DNA from: Siculibacillus sp.
Lineage (GTDB): Bacteria > Pseudomonadota > Alphaproteobacteria > Rhizobiales > Ancalomicrobiaceae
Length of the DNA stretch: 64,000 nucleotides
Assembly (NCBI GenBank): GCA_030247555.1
Contig: JAOTSD010000004.1
Coordinates: forward strand, 1 to 64,000
Reading direction: 5' to 3'
Shown: positions 37,120 through 45,215 of the stretch, in pieces
How the letters are laid out: every line of letters starts with the position of its first letter
Numbering within the stretch: the first letter of the stretch is position 1
Notes under the pieces: model-generated
Databases searched by the model: none
Told to the model about the DNA's origin: nothing
Seen by the model: the letters and a program-made list of their open reading frames with translations, nothing else
Translations under genes and position numbers: made by a program

Positions 37120-37803
37120 ATGACCAATACCTTCCTTCGTGCGGCGCTGGGCTGCGTGGCGCTCGTCGCCGTTTCGGGCGCCGCTCAGGCCGCCGACATG
37201 TATCGCAAGGCCCCGCCGGCCACCCCGATCGAGACCCCGGTCTCGGTCTACAACTGGACCGGCTTCTATGCCGGCGCCAACCTCGGCGGCGAATTCATGC
37301 GTGATCGCGCCACCGTCGGCGCGGTTCGCGGTTCGCTCAATTCCGGCTCGTTGTTCGGCGGCGTGCAGGCCGGCTACAATTGGCAGACCGGCCCGTGGGT
37401 GCTCGGTGTCGAGGGCGACATCGGCTACGGCCGTCCGTCGAAGACCGGTCTCTTCGGCGCCACCACGGTGAAGGCCGAGGAGGGCGTCAACGGTACGCTG
37501 CGCGCCCGCGTCGGCCATGCCTTCGACCGCACCCTCGTCTACGGCACCGGCGGTCTCGCCGTCGCCAACTTCTCCACCACCGCGACCAACGTCGGCGGCA
37601 CCCAGAAGATCGACTCGACCCGCGTCGGCTATGCCGTCGGCGCCGGCATCGAGCATGCCGTCACCAACAACATCTCGGTGAAGGGCGAATACCTCTACGA
37701 GGGCTTCGGCTCGTCACGCAACACCTTCGCCGTGCCGGCGGTGACGACGCGTCAGTCGCTGTCGGACCACATCGTCCGCGTCGGTGTGAACTACAAGTTC
37801 TGA
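37120..37803 (+). CDS. Omp25/RopB-like outer membrane beta-barrel protein (copy 1)
   Basis: A 227-residue outer membrane protein: Sec signal peptide ending AQA-ADM, short Pro-rich linker, then NWTGFYAGANLGGEF and a small eight-stranded barrel ending in the sorting signal VGVNYKF. Paired internal markers are GVQAGYNWQTGPWVLGVEGD and GTLRARVGHAFDRTLVYGTGG. Such proteins are abundant surface components in Brucella and rhizobia. Start 37120 has a better ribosome site than 37105. A second copy follows after 237 bases. Confidence 0.92.
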   Translation: MTNTFLRAALGCVALVAVSGAAQAADMYRKAPPATPIETPVSVYNWTGFYAGANLGGEFMRDRATVGAVRGSLNSGSLFGGVQAGYNWQTGPWVLGVEGDIGYGRPSKTGLFGATTVKAEEGVNGTLRARVGHAFDRTLVYGTGGLAVANFSTTATNVGGTQKIDSTRVGYAVGAGIEHAVTNNISVKGEYLYEGFGSSRNTFAVPAVTTRQSLSDHIVRVGVNYKF

Positions 37804-37837
37804 TCCGAGAAATACGTTCATCTTTCGATGTTCGTCG

Positions 37838-37867
37838 ACCGGCGGAGCGCAGACGCGCTCCGCCGGT
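37838..37867 (+). terminator. Hairpin after first Omp25-like gene
   Basis: A perfect 12-base inverted repeat (37838-37849 with 37856-37867) with a six-base loop, followed by TCCATTTCG. It lies 34 bases after the stop and probably ends or stabilises the transcript before the second copy. Confidence 0.72.
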
Positions 37868-37932
37868 TCCATTTCGTCGTGATACTTCAGGAAATTCGTT
37901 TGCTTGCGATCCGTCTCGAACATCGGGTTCAA

Positions 37933-37962
37933 TTAACCTTGTTTCTGAACGAGAACTTAACC
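37933..37962. promoter_or_regulatory. Two TTAACC direct repeats upstream of second Omp25-like gene
   Basis: TTAACC occurs at 37933-37938 and again at 37957-37962, in an AT-richer stretch 79-108 bases before the start at 38041. TTAACC is the half-site recognised by CtrA in alphaproteobacteria, but the usual TTAA-N7-TTAA spacing is not met, so regulation by CtrA is only a possibility. Confidence 0.35.
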
Positions 37963-38040
37963 GCCTCGCGGCGATCATGGTCAACGAAATCCTCCGATGT
38001 CTCGGAGAATTCGCAACATCGACGATCGAAGGTCAGGTCC

Positions 38041-38679
38041 ATGTTCCGTGTCACGCTCGCTCTCGCCACCGCCGCCGGTCTCGCGGTGATCGCCCCGGCG
38101 GCAGCCGCCGACATGTACGGCGCCCCGCCGGCCCAACCCTATTCGGGCTACGCGGCGCCGGCCCCCGCCACCAACTGGAGCGGCGTCTACGCCGGCGCCC
38201 AGGCCGGCCACGCCTGGGGACCGTCGACGCTGAACGGTACGCAGGTCGGCCTCTACGCCGGTCTCAACACCAACGTCGGGCAGAACGTCATCGCCGGCGT
38301 CGAGGCGGATCTCAACGTCTCGGGGCAGACCGCCAGCCGCATGGTCGGCGGCAATCTCTACAAGTACAGCTCCGACTGGAACGCCTCGATCCGTCCGCGC
38401 ATCGGCGTCGGCTTCGACAAGGTGATGCCCTATGCCACCGCCGGCATCGCCTTCTCCGACGACACGATCAAGGCGCTCGGCACGTCGAGCAGCTCGGTCA
38501 AGATCGGCTATGCCGCCGGTGCCGGCGTCGAGGCGCAGGTCACCGACCGGATCTCGGTCAAGGGCGAGTTCATCCACCTCGGCTTCGGCCGCTCCACCCA
38601 CGTGCTTCCCGGCGCGGTGGTGGCGCGCTCGTCGGTCAACAGCAACATCCTGCGCGCCGGCGCCGCCTACCGCTTCTGA
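38041..38679 (+). CDS. Omp25/RopB-like outer membrane beta-barrel protein (copy 2)
   Basis: A 212-residue relative of the gene at 37120: signal peptide to AAA-ADMYGAPP, Pro/Ala linker, NWSGVYAGAQAGHAWG entry, NASIRPRIGVGFDKVMPYATAG mid-segment and a C-terminal AGAAYRF ending in Phe for barrel assembly. Both copies share IGYA(V)GAG.E and ISVKGE(Y/F) blocks, so they arose by duplication. The ATG at 38041 begins the signal peptide; the frame's upstream extension crosses the hairpin region. Confidence 0.92.
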   Translation: MFRVTLALATAAGLAVIAPAAAADMYGAPPAQPYSGYAAPAPATNWSGVYAGAQAGHAWGPSTLNGTQVGLYAGLNTNVGQNVIAGVEADLNVSGQTASRMVGGNLYKYSSDWNASIRPRIGVGFDKVMPYATAGIAFSDDTIKALGTSSSSVKIGYAAGAGVEAQVTDRISVKGEFIHLGFGRSTHVLPGAVVARSSVNSNILRAGAAYRF

Positions 38680-38705
38680 ACGCCTCGCTCGGACGGCGAA
38701 ACGAA

Positions 38706-38739
38706 AAGGCCCCGCCGGTCGGTCGACCGGCGGGGCCTT
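38706..38739. terminator. Bidirectional terminator between Omp25-like copy 2 and GST
   Basis: A 13-base inverted repeat (38706-38718 with 38727-38739), extendable inward by TCG/CGA, with A-run on the left and TTC on the right. It lies between two gene ends that face each other and can serve both. Confidence 0.8.
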
Positions 38740-38760
38740 CGCACGTCCGGGCCGTGGAGT

Positions 38761-39369
38761 TCAGGGCACGAAGCGGGTCTTCTCGAAGGCGGGAACACGG
38801 GCGGCGAAGCCGTCGAGCCAGGCGACGAGCCGCGGGTGGCTCTCGCGCCAACGGCCACCGTGGCGCAGGTCGAGGTACCCGAGCGCGCAGGCGAGCGCGA
38901 TGGTGCCGACGGTGAGCGGCGCGTCGATCGTCGGCGGTTCCGCGTCGAGCGCGGCGAGGGTGCGGTCGATCTTGCCCTGCTGGTGGGCGAGCCAGGAGAG
39001 GCTGCGCTCGGTCTCGGTACGGGCTCTGCTCTCGTAGACGATGAGGAGCGCCGCGTCGGCGAGACCGTCGGCGAGGGCCTGGAGCCGGAGAGCGGCGAAG
39101 CGCGGGCCGGGATCGGTCGGCAGGATGACACCGCCGCCGGCCTTCCAGTCGAGCCATTCGAGGATGACGCGGCTGTCGAAGAGCACGGTGCCGTCTTCGA
39201 GGATCAGCGTCGGGATCTTGCCGAGCGGATTCTCGTGGCGGAGGCTGTCCTCCGGATCGGTGGTGTCGGCGAGGCGGATCTCGATTTCTCCCGAGAGACC
39301 GAGCTCGGCGGCGGCGATCTTGACCTTGCGGCCGAAGGGGGAAGGGGGCGAGGAACGCAGGACGGGCAT
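38761..39369 (-). CDS. Glutathione S-transferase
   Basis: A 202-residue protein with the two-domain GST layout: N-terminal thioredoxin-like domain (SSPPSPFGRKVKIAAAELGL, NPLGKIPTLILEDGTVLFDSRVIL with the cis-Pro and the Glu/Asp-Ser glutathione contacts) and an alpha-helical C-terminal domain. The N-terminal catalytic residue is probably the Ser in SSPPSPF. Substrate unknown. Confidence 0.92.
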   Translation of the reverse strand: MPVLRSSPPSPFGRKVKIAAAELGLSGEIEIRLADTTDPEDSLRHENPLGKIPTLILEDGTVLFDSRVILEWLDWKAGGGVILPTDPGPRFAALRLQALADGLADAALLIVYESRARTETERSLSWLAHQQGKIDRTLAALDAEPPTIDAPLTVGTIALACALGYLDLRHGGRWRESHPRLVAWLDGFAARVPAFEKTRFVP

Positions 39370-39412
39370 GGGCGACCTTCCGGATGCGGCGGGCGCGCCC
39401 GCTGGGTGTGGG

Positions 39413-40429
39413 TCAGTCCTTCGGCCAGACCTTGGGCCAGCCGCCGGGATCGGAGCCTTCGACGCAGTCGCCGGCCATGCGGTACTCCTCCATGGCGAAG
39501 GCCCAGTTCTTCCAGCGCCACACGCCGCGTCCGCCGCAACCGCCGCCGGCGCGATGGGTGGCGGTCAGCCGGCCGGCCGCCTCGTCGTAGGCGACGTTGT
39601 GGAGCAGGTCGGAGCCCTTCCAGCCGTAGGTCGGATCGAAGAGGGCGAAATATTGGGCGGTGATGCCGCCGATCTCGCCGCTCTCCACCACCCACAGCCG
39701 GTAGGAGACGTTGCCCTGGGAGGCGGTGCAGGGGATCGAATAGAGGATGGCGGTCGACGAGAGGACGCCGATCACCGGCTTGAAGGCGCGCAGCAGCGGC
39801 GAATTCGGCGCTTCGCAGTCGCTCGCCGAGACGTGTTTGGAAAGCAGGCGCGGCGGCACGCCCATGCGCACCACCAAGGCGGCGCGGCCGGGGTTCGGCG
39901 CCGCCTCGAGGCCGCGCGGCGCGACGCCGATGGGCTTCGCGGTGGTGCGGCCGAGTTCGCGATCACTCCAGGCGAGCATGTCGGCGAAGCCGGCGACGTC
40001 GACGTCGGCGTCGTGGGGGGCGCCGGTGACGTCGATGTATTCGAACCGCACGCTCTTCGCCGTCGGCAGGGCCTCGACCACGGTGCGGACGACGCCCGTG
40101 TCGGTGATCCAGAAGGCTTCGACCCGCTCGAGCGGCAGGTGGCCGGACTTCGGGGCGAGATCGGCGACGCGACGGCCGTCGATCCGCAGCGTCATCGGCC
40201 GATCGCGATCGGCGACGGCCCCGGGGGTGGCGAGGCCGATGGCGAGACCGTCGCCGGTCTCGAAGCGGCCGACCATCAGAGCCTGGAGGCCGGAAGCGGA
40301 GGGCTTGGACGCGCGGCACACCGGAGCGTCGCAGCGCACCGCCCATCCCTTGAGGTTGGTCTCGGCCGCCACGGCCGAGGTCGAGACGCCGACGCAGAGG
40401 AGAGCGACGGTGGAGAGCCGGCGTTCCAT
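39413..40429 (-). CDS. DUF1176 family exported protein
   Basis: A 338-residue protein with a signal peptide ending VAA-ETNLKGW and the DUF1176 domain over most of its length. A WVVESGEIGG / AYDEAAGRLTATHRAGGGCGGRG C-terminal block is typical of the family, with cysteines likely forming disulfides in the periplasm. Function unknown. It follows the RNase T2 gene with two bases between them, so they are one transcript. Confidence 0.83.
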   Translation of the reverse strand: MERRLSTVALLCVGVSTSAVAAETNLKGWAVRCDAPVCRASKPSASGLQALMVGRFETGDGLAIGLATPGAVADRDRPMTLRIDGRRVADLAPKSGHLPLERVEAFWITDTGVVRTVVEALPTAKSVRFEYIDVTGAPHDADVDVAGFADMLAWSDRELGRTTAKPIGVAPRGLEAAPNPGRAALVVRMGVPPRLLSKHVSASDCEAPNSPLLRAFKPVIGVLSSTAILYSIPCTASQGNVSYRLWVVESGEIGGITAQYFALFDPTYGWKGSDLLHNVAYDEAAGRLTATHRAGGGCGGRGVWRWKNWAFAMEEYRMAGDCVEGSDPGGWPKVWPKD

Positions 40430-40431
40430 GA

Positions 40432-41094
40432 TCAGTTCGCTCCGCCGCGGACGGCCGGCATGTAGAGCCGGTCGAGGCGACAGGACCGACGTTCGGTCTC
40501 GCCACAGTCGACGAAGGCGGAGAGGTCCTTCTTCAGGCAGATGCGCACCTCCTGCAGGCGGCGGGCGTCGCACTGGACGGAGATCTCGTCGGGATCGAGC
40601 CCCTTGTTGACGGCGAGGAAGGCGGCCTCGACCTCGCGGGTCGACACCATGCGCGGCCGCGGCAGGTCCTTGAAATCGTCGGGGATGCGGATCTTCTCGG
40701 CGAGCTTGCGGATGATCCGCAGGTAGGCCTCACCGGAGAGGCCGGAGCAGGTGCCGTGCTTGCGCCACTCGTGGGCGACGAGGCCCGGGCTCGGCATCAG
40801 GTCGAGGATGTCGCGGATCTGCTCGCGGGTCGGCGGCTCGGCGCGGGTGTCGCAATCGGCCGGCCACCCGCGATGGTACTGCGGCCAGAGACCGTGGACG
40901 ACGAAGGAGAACGGCCGGGCGCACTGGGCGTCGCCGCGGGCGTTGCCGGTCGCCTCGCACCAACTCGGCGACCACGACAGCGACAGCACCCAGAGATCGA
41001 AGTCGCCCGGTCGTCCGCGGCTCTGCGCCGCTGCCGGATCGGTGCCGAGGAGCGCGAGGAGCAGTGCGGCGAAGGCGAAGACGGCGCGCGCCAT
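40432..41094 (-). CDS. Exported RNase T2 family ribonuclease
   Basis: A 220-residue endoribonuclease with a signal peptide (cleavage near AAA-QS) and both T2 active-site boxes: CAS I FVVHGLWPQ and CAS II HEWRKHGTC, each with its histidine, plus eight cysteines for disulfides. T2 enzymes cut single-stranded RNA through a 2',3'-cyclic phosphate; the bacterial enzyme is periplasmic. It is co-transcribed with the DUF1176 gene and preceded by another secreted protein gene. Confidence 0.95.
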   Translation of the reverse strand: MARAVFAFAALLLALLGTDPAAAQSRGRPGDFDLWVLSLSWSPSWCEATGNARGDAQCARPFSFVVHGLWPQYHRGWPADCDTRAEPPTREQIRDILDLMPSPGLVAHEWRKHGTCSGLSGEAYLRIIRKLAEKIRIPDDFKDLPRPRMVSTREVEAAFLAVNKGLDPDEISVQCDARRLQEVRICLKKDLSAFVDCGETERRSCRLDRLYMPAVRGGAN

Positions 41095-41147
41095 GAGTAG
41101 CGGTCCTCTCGGAAAGGATCGTCGACGGGTGTACGAGACGGGAAAGG

Positions 41148-41618
41148 TCACCACCAACGGCGGGTGGTGCGGCAGGCGCCGTCGTGAACGCGCCACGGGT
41201 CGTGACCGGCGACGCAGAACTCGACCTCGTCGGGGATCCAGGCGAGGCCAGGGCCGGCGAAGCCGACGCCACCGGCGACCACCCAGGTGAGGGTGGAGCG
41301 GCTGCCGTCGGAAAGGGTCACGCGGGCGGCGCACCAGCGGCGCGGGATCGGGCTCGGCCGGTCGACGGAGGCGTGGACTTCGCGGATCTTCGCCACGCCG
41401 ACGATGGCGAGGTCGCGCTTCTCGACCCGAGCGGCGCCCCAGGTGAAGCGATCACGGATCTTCGACAGGGTCCACTCGTCGTCGCAGGAGGGGACGCCGG
41501 CGAGTCGAACCTCGGCCGTGGTCCCGGCGAGGGCGGGGACGGCGGCGAGGCCGAGAAACAGAGCGGCGCCGAAGGCGAGGCGGCGGGCGGTGATTGCGCG
41601 GATGAGGCGGCGGCGCAT
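41148..41618 (-). CDS. Small exported protein, hypothetical
   Basis: A 156-residue protein with an Arg-rich N-terminus and signal peptide ending ALA-GT. The mature part has four cysteines (PSCDDEW, RRWCAARVTL, EFCVAGHD, GACRTTRRWW) and several tryptophans. The pattern suggests a small disulfide-bonded periplasmic domain, family not recognised. It lies 53 bases before the RNase T2 gene on the same strand. Confidence 0.7.
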   Translation of the reverse strand: MRRRLIRAITARRLAFGAALFLGLAAVPALAGTTAEVRLAGVPSCDDEWTLSKIRDRFTWGAARVEKRDLAIVGVAKIREVHASVDRPSPIPRRWCAARVTLSDGSRSTLTWVVAGGVGFAGPGLAWIPDEVEFCVAGHDPWRVHDGACRTTRRWW

Positions 41619-41841
41619 GAGGCGACTCCCGAAACGGCGGTTCGAACCGTCGGCTGCGACGATGGGGGAGGCTCGCTCGGGGGTCAAGCCGCGAATGCGG
41701 CGGTCGCGAAGAGCGTGTCGCGCCGCGACGATCCGGCGCTGTCGCAGCGCGCCGGCGCGGTGCATGCTCGCGGCGGCGAGGCGATCGCCGGTGGTCGGGC
41801 GGGGGCTCGGCGACCGGCGCGCGCCATCTCGGGGGGAAGCG

Positions 41842-42312
41842 ATGAACGATCGTGCGGCGGTGCTCTTCGTCTGTCTCGGCAACATCTGCCGCTCGCCACT
41901 GGCGGAGGCGGCGCTGCGGGCGGAGGCGGCGCGGGCGGGGTTCGAGGTCACGGTCGATTCGGCCGGAACCGCCGGTTGGCACGTCGGCCGCCCGCCCGAT
42001 CGCCGAGCCCGGGCGACGGCGCGCCGCCACGAGGTCGACATCGACGGCCATCGGGCGCGGCGGGTGGACGTCGACGACTTCCATCGCTTCGATCACGTGG
42101 TGGCGCTCGACCGCGACAATCTCGCGGCCCTCGCGGCGCTGCGTCCGGCGGGGGCGAAGGCGCGCCTGTCGCTGCTCTTCGATCATGTCGTCGGACGCGA
42201 GGGCGAGGAGGTCGCCGACCCCTACCACGGCCCCGACGAGGGTTTCGAGACGACCTGGGCCGAGGTGTGCGAAGGCGCGCGCGGGTTGGTGCGGGCGATC
42301 CGCGGCGGGTGA
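41842..42312 (+). CDS. Low-molecular-weight protein-tyrosine phosphatase
   Basis: A 156-residue enzyme with the P-loop VCLGNICRSP (C-x5-R) at residues ~9-18 and the general-acid loop VADPYHGP near the C-terminus. Bacterial members dephosphorylate tyrosine kinases of polysaccharide export or arsenate-like substrates; no such partner is adjacent. GGGGGGAAGC lies before the ATG at 41842. Convergent with the DUF4395 gene. Confidence 0.93.
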   Translation: MNDRAAVLFVCLGNICRSPLAEAALRAEAARAGFEVTVDSAGTAGWHVGRPPDRRARATARRHEVDIDGHRARRVDVDDFHRFDHVVALDRDNLAALAALRPAGAKARLSLLFDHVVGREGEEVADPYHGPDEGFETTWAEVCEGARGLVRAIRGG

Positions 42313-42340
42313 GACCGCCGGGCATCGACCGCGGGCGGCA

Positions 42341-43084
42341 TCAGTTGCAGCCGTTGTGGAGCTTCCACTTCTCCTCGTGGCCGATCGCCTTGGCGAAGTC
42401 GGGAACGCGGCAGCGCGCCTCTTCTTCCGGAGAAACCGGACGGCCGGCGCCCGCCTCCGGCACCATCGGGCGATGCGTCCCGCCGCCGAGCAAGGGGGCG
42501 ACGGCCCACAGTGCCACCGCGAAGACGACCGGAGCGGCGACCTGGCCGGCGCTCAGGCGCTGGATTTCGCTGTGCTCGCGCGTCTCGCAGGCGTCGCCCG
42601 GGCAGAGTTCGGTCTTCTTTCGCGACAGCAGTCGGTGCAGTCGGCAGCCGATGCAGATGCCGAACACGCTCTCGAAGAAGAGGAGGACGAGACAGAGGAG
42701 GCAGATCCCGAGATTGATCGGGCCGCGGACGTCGCGGATCACCACCAGCCACAGCATCGCGCCGGCGAGCAGGAGGCCGATCGTCCAGGCGAAACGCTTC
42801 TGCGGCGCCCCGACCAGTTCGGGTCGCTGCCCGCGCACGGCGATGCGGCCGAGGATCAGGGACGGCGACCAGCGCGGGTTGATCAGGACGCGGATGGTGA
42901 AGTCGAGCAGGAAGGCGACGATCACCAGTTTGGTCGGGGTGAAGTCGCCGGCGAACCAGGCGTTCATGAAGGCGACGACGGCGACCGCGAACATGATGCC
43001 GGCGCCGGCGCGGACCTCGCGCTCGTTGAGTACCGGGACCGAATGGGCTTCGACCCTCTCACCGAACCCGAACAATGCGCTCAT
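42341..43084 (-). CDS. DUF4395 family membrane protein
   Basis: A 247-residue protein with about five hydrophobic helices. The DUF4395 core has NEREVRAGAG, an INPRWSPSLILGR loop and a GICIGCRLHRLL cysteine pair after helix 4. A C-terminal part with a further helix and Cys residues (ELCPGDAC) extends it. Cysteine pairs point to thiol or metal chemistry at the membrane, but the function is unknown. Start 43084 gives the MSALFGFGERV N-terminus. Confidence 0.8.
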   Translation of the reverse strand: MSALFGFGERVEAHSVPVLNEREVRAGAGIMFAVAVVAFMNAWFAGDFTPTKLVIVAFLLDFTIRVLINPRWSPSLILGRIAVRGQRPELVGAPQKRFAWTIGLLLAGAMLWLVVIRDVRGPINLGICLLCLVLLFFESVFGICIGCRLHRLLSRKKTELCPGDACETREHSEIQRLSAGQVAAPVVFAVALWAVAPLLGGGTHRPMVPEAGAGRPVSPEEEARCRVPDFAKAIGHEEKWKLHNGCN

Positions 43085-43203
43085 CCGTCGTCGTCTCCTT
43101 CGATCCGTTCGAACCAGCTTCCGGTGTTCCACGGCGGCGGACAAGGGGGTGTGTGGCGCGGATCACGCGATCGTCATGGCGGGGCGGCGGTTCCCGGCCG
43201 GGC

Positions 43204-44076
43204 TCACTCCGGCACCAACCAGCGCCAGCCGGCCGAAGCGCCCGGGCCGGTGGCGAGGCGGTCGGCGAGGGCGGGAAGGAGGACGTCGAGTTCCTCGGCG
43301 AGTTTCCACGGCGGATTGACGATGAGGAGGCCGTTGGCGGTCAGCGGCCCGTCGGCGCGGATGGCGGCGGTGGCCAGTTCCACCGCCATGACCCTGCGGA
43401 TCCCGGTGGCGGTGACCGCCTCGTGGAAATGGGTGAGGGCGCGGCGGCCCTTGATCGGGTGCCAGATCAGGTAAGTGCCGGTGGCGAAGCGCTTCACCGC
43501 TTGGACGAGGCCGGCGACGATCCGTTCGAATTCCCCTTCCTTCTCGAAGGGCGGGTCGATCAGCACCAGGCCGCGGCGTTCCTTGAAGGGCAGAAAGCTC
43601 TTCACCGCCATCCAGCCGTCGAGTTCGACGACTTTGACGCGGGCGTCCCCGGCGAAGAGGTCGGCGAGGGTGGCGGCGTCGGCCGGGTGCAGTTCGACCA
43701 CGGTGGCGCGGTCATCGTGGCGCAGACCGCTGCGTATCACCAGCGGCGACCCCGGCCAGCGCGTCAGGCGGGCGGCGGTCAGGTGTTCGGGCCGGGTGAG
43801 CCCCACCGCGCTCGCCACCGCGCCCAGCCAGGGCTCGAGCAGCCGGGCGACGGGCTCGGGAAAGGGCGCGGCGACGATGCGGCCGATGCCGCCTTCCCAC
43901 TCTCCGGTCCGCCCCGCCTCGTCGCCGGAGAGATCGTAGAGGCCGATGCCGGCGTGGGTGTCGAGGACTCGGAACGGGGTCGGCTTCGCCGCGAGATGGA
44001 CGAGGATGCGGGCGAGCACCGCGTGCTTGAGCACGTCGGCGAAGTTGCCGGCATGAAAGGCGTGGCGGTAGTTCAT
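43204..44076 (-). CDS. rlmJ: 23S rRNA (adenine(2030)-N(6))-methyltransferase
   Basis: A 290-residue enzyme methylating A2030 of 23S rRNA. The N-terminus MNYRHAFHAGNFADVLKHAVL is diagnostic. Motif I lies in VLDTHAGIGLYDL, and the catalytic motif IV reads DPPF where most members have DPPY. IWHPIKGR and the C-terminal NPPWKL are also typical. It is monocistronic, with a terminator of the upstream cold-shock gene in the gap before it. Confidence 0.95.
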   Translation of the reverse strand: MNYRHAFHAGNFADVLKHAVLARILVHLAAKPTPFRVLDTHAGIGLYDLSGDEAGRTGEWEGGIGRIVAAPFPEPVARLLEPWLGAVASAVGLTRPEHLTAARLTRWPGSPLVIRSGLRHDDRATVVELHPADAATLADLFAGDARVKVVELDGWMAVKSFLPFKERRGLVLIDPPFEKEGEFERIVAGLVQAVKRFATGTYLIWHPIKGRRALTHFHEAVTATGIRRVMAVELATAAIRADGPLTANGLLIVNPPWKLAEELDVLLPALADRLATGPGASAGWRWLVPE

Positions 44077-44158
44077 CGGCGTTCTCGTCGGCGAGCAGAA
44101 GGGGCGGCGCGACGGCCGGCGACGAGGCGCCCGCCCGCGGCGAGGGGGAAGTGTGACG

Positions 44159-44189
44159 AAAAACCCTCCCGCGCGGGCGCGGGAGGGTT
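44159..44189 (-). terminator. Intrinsic terminator of the RGG cold-shock gene
   Basis: On the minus strand a 12-base stem (44178-44189 with 44162-44173, four-base loop) runs into five Ts. It starts about 99 bases after the cold-shock gene's stop and precedes rlmJ. Confidence 0.85.
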
Positions 44190-44287
44190 CGAACATCGTC
44201 GTCGGCGTGGCACATCACCCGCCGCGACCGATCACGACACCGCCGAGGCCGCGGACTTCCCCGCGGCGGCGATGCGTCGGATCGCGA

Positions 44288-44956
44288 TCACTCTTCGTCC
44301 GAATGGCCGTAGTCGTCGCCGGCGTCGGCCTGGGCTTCGCCCTCGGCACCGCCCTCGAGCGGCTGGAGGTTGACCGCCTTGGGGCCCTTGCCGCGCTTGT
44401 CCGGCTCGGTCTCGAAGGAGATCTTCTGGCCCTTGTCGAGGGTGCCGAGGCCGGAGCGCTCGACCGCCGAGACGTGGACGAACACGTCGGCGCCGCCCTC
44501 GTCCGGAGTGATGAAGCCGTAGCCCTTCTCGGCATTGAAGAACTTCACGGTGCCGTTCTGGCGCGGACCACGCTCGACCGGGGTACGCGGACCGCGCGGG
44601 CCGCCGAAACCACCTTCTTCACCGCCGCCGCCGAAGGAGCGCCGCGGACGGAACCCGCCTCCTTCGCCGCCACCGAAGCCGCCGCGATCACCGCCGCCGA
44701 AGCCACCGCGATCACCGCCACCGAAGCCGCCGCGTCCACCGCCGCCGCCGCCGAAGCCGCCGCGATCGCCGCCGCCGAAGCCGCCGCGGTCACCACCACC
44801 GAAGCCGCGATCACCGCCGCCGAAGCCGCGATCCCGGTCACCGAAGCCGCGATCGCCACCGCCGAATCCACGATCGCCGCCGAAGCCTTCGTCACGACCA
44901 CGCCCGAAGCCGCCGCGGTCGCCGCCACGCCCGCCGCCGAAACCACGATCCCTCAT
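44288..44956 (-). CDS. Cold-shock domain protein with long Gly/Arg-rich (RGG) N-terminal domain
   Basis: A 222-residue protein. Residues 1-120 are low-complexity, almost only Gly, Arg, Asp and Phe, built from about ten [13 protein letters not shown] units. Residues ~134-200 form a cold-shock domain with RNP1 KGYGFITP and RNP2 VFVHVS; residues ~201-222 are acidic (DDYGHSDEE). The ATG at 44956 follows AAAGGACTTGGA, a much better ribosome site than the in-frame ATG at 44998. The layout mimics RGG RNA-binding proteins: single-strand nucleic-acid chaperone plus a disordered RNA-binding/condensing domain. A normal 69-residue Csp is encoded at 13434. Confidence 0.9.
   Translation of the reverse strand: MRDRGFGGGRGGDRGGFGRGRDEGFGGDRGFGGGDRGFGDRDRGFGGGDRGFGGGDRGGFGGGDRGGFGGGGGGRGGFGGGDRGGFGGGDRGGFGGGEGGGFRPRRSFGGGGEEGGFGGPRGPRTPVERGPRQNGTVKFFNAEKGYGFITPDEGGADVFVHVSAVERSGLGTLDKGQKISFETEPDKRGKGPKAVNLQPLEGGAEGEAQADAGDDYGHSDEE
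44610..44956 (-). repeat. Tandem coding repeat of the RGG domain
   Basis: About ten imperfect 18-24-base units, each encoding roughly FGGGDRGG, are arranged head to tail inside the cold-shock gene. Units differ mainly at third positions. They are likely to expand and contract by slippage, so domain length may vary between strains. Confidence 0.8.
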
Positions 44957-45002
44957 TCCAAGTCCTTTCCCGCGGGGGTCTGCCCCTTCGAACGACATTT
45001 CA

Positions 45003-45027
45003 CCCCGTGACGGAAGATGTCACGGGG
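45003..45027 (-). promoter_or_regulatory. Leader hairpin upstream of the RGG cold-shock gene
   Basis: A perfect nine-base inverted repeat (45003-45011 with 45019-45027, seven-base loop) lies 47 bases before the start at 44956. Structured leaders control cold-shock mRNAs in other bacteria; there is no T-run, so it is not a simple terminator. Confidence 0.45.
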
Positions 45028-45215
45028 GAAGACCAGGCAGTCACGTTACACGTCGGGACTGGATTGCGCTGTTCATCTCGTGACCGGATTCTCCAAAGGA
45101 GGATCACCCCGATTCACAGATCCGGTCGCGCCGACCGTCTCGCCCAAGTTCCGAACCGCCGCCTCGATATTTTATGGACGATAAGGCGAGAAAGGGCAAG
45201 GGTGCGGCGGTGGAA

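Noticed and set aside
44600..44950. Tandem repeats that could look like a CRISPR array or satellite
   Set aside because: The repeats are in frame, imperfect at third positions, have no spacers, and encode the RGG domain.
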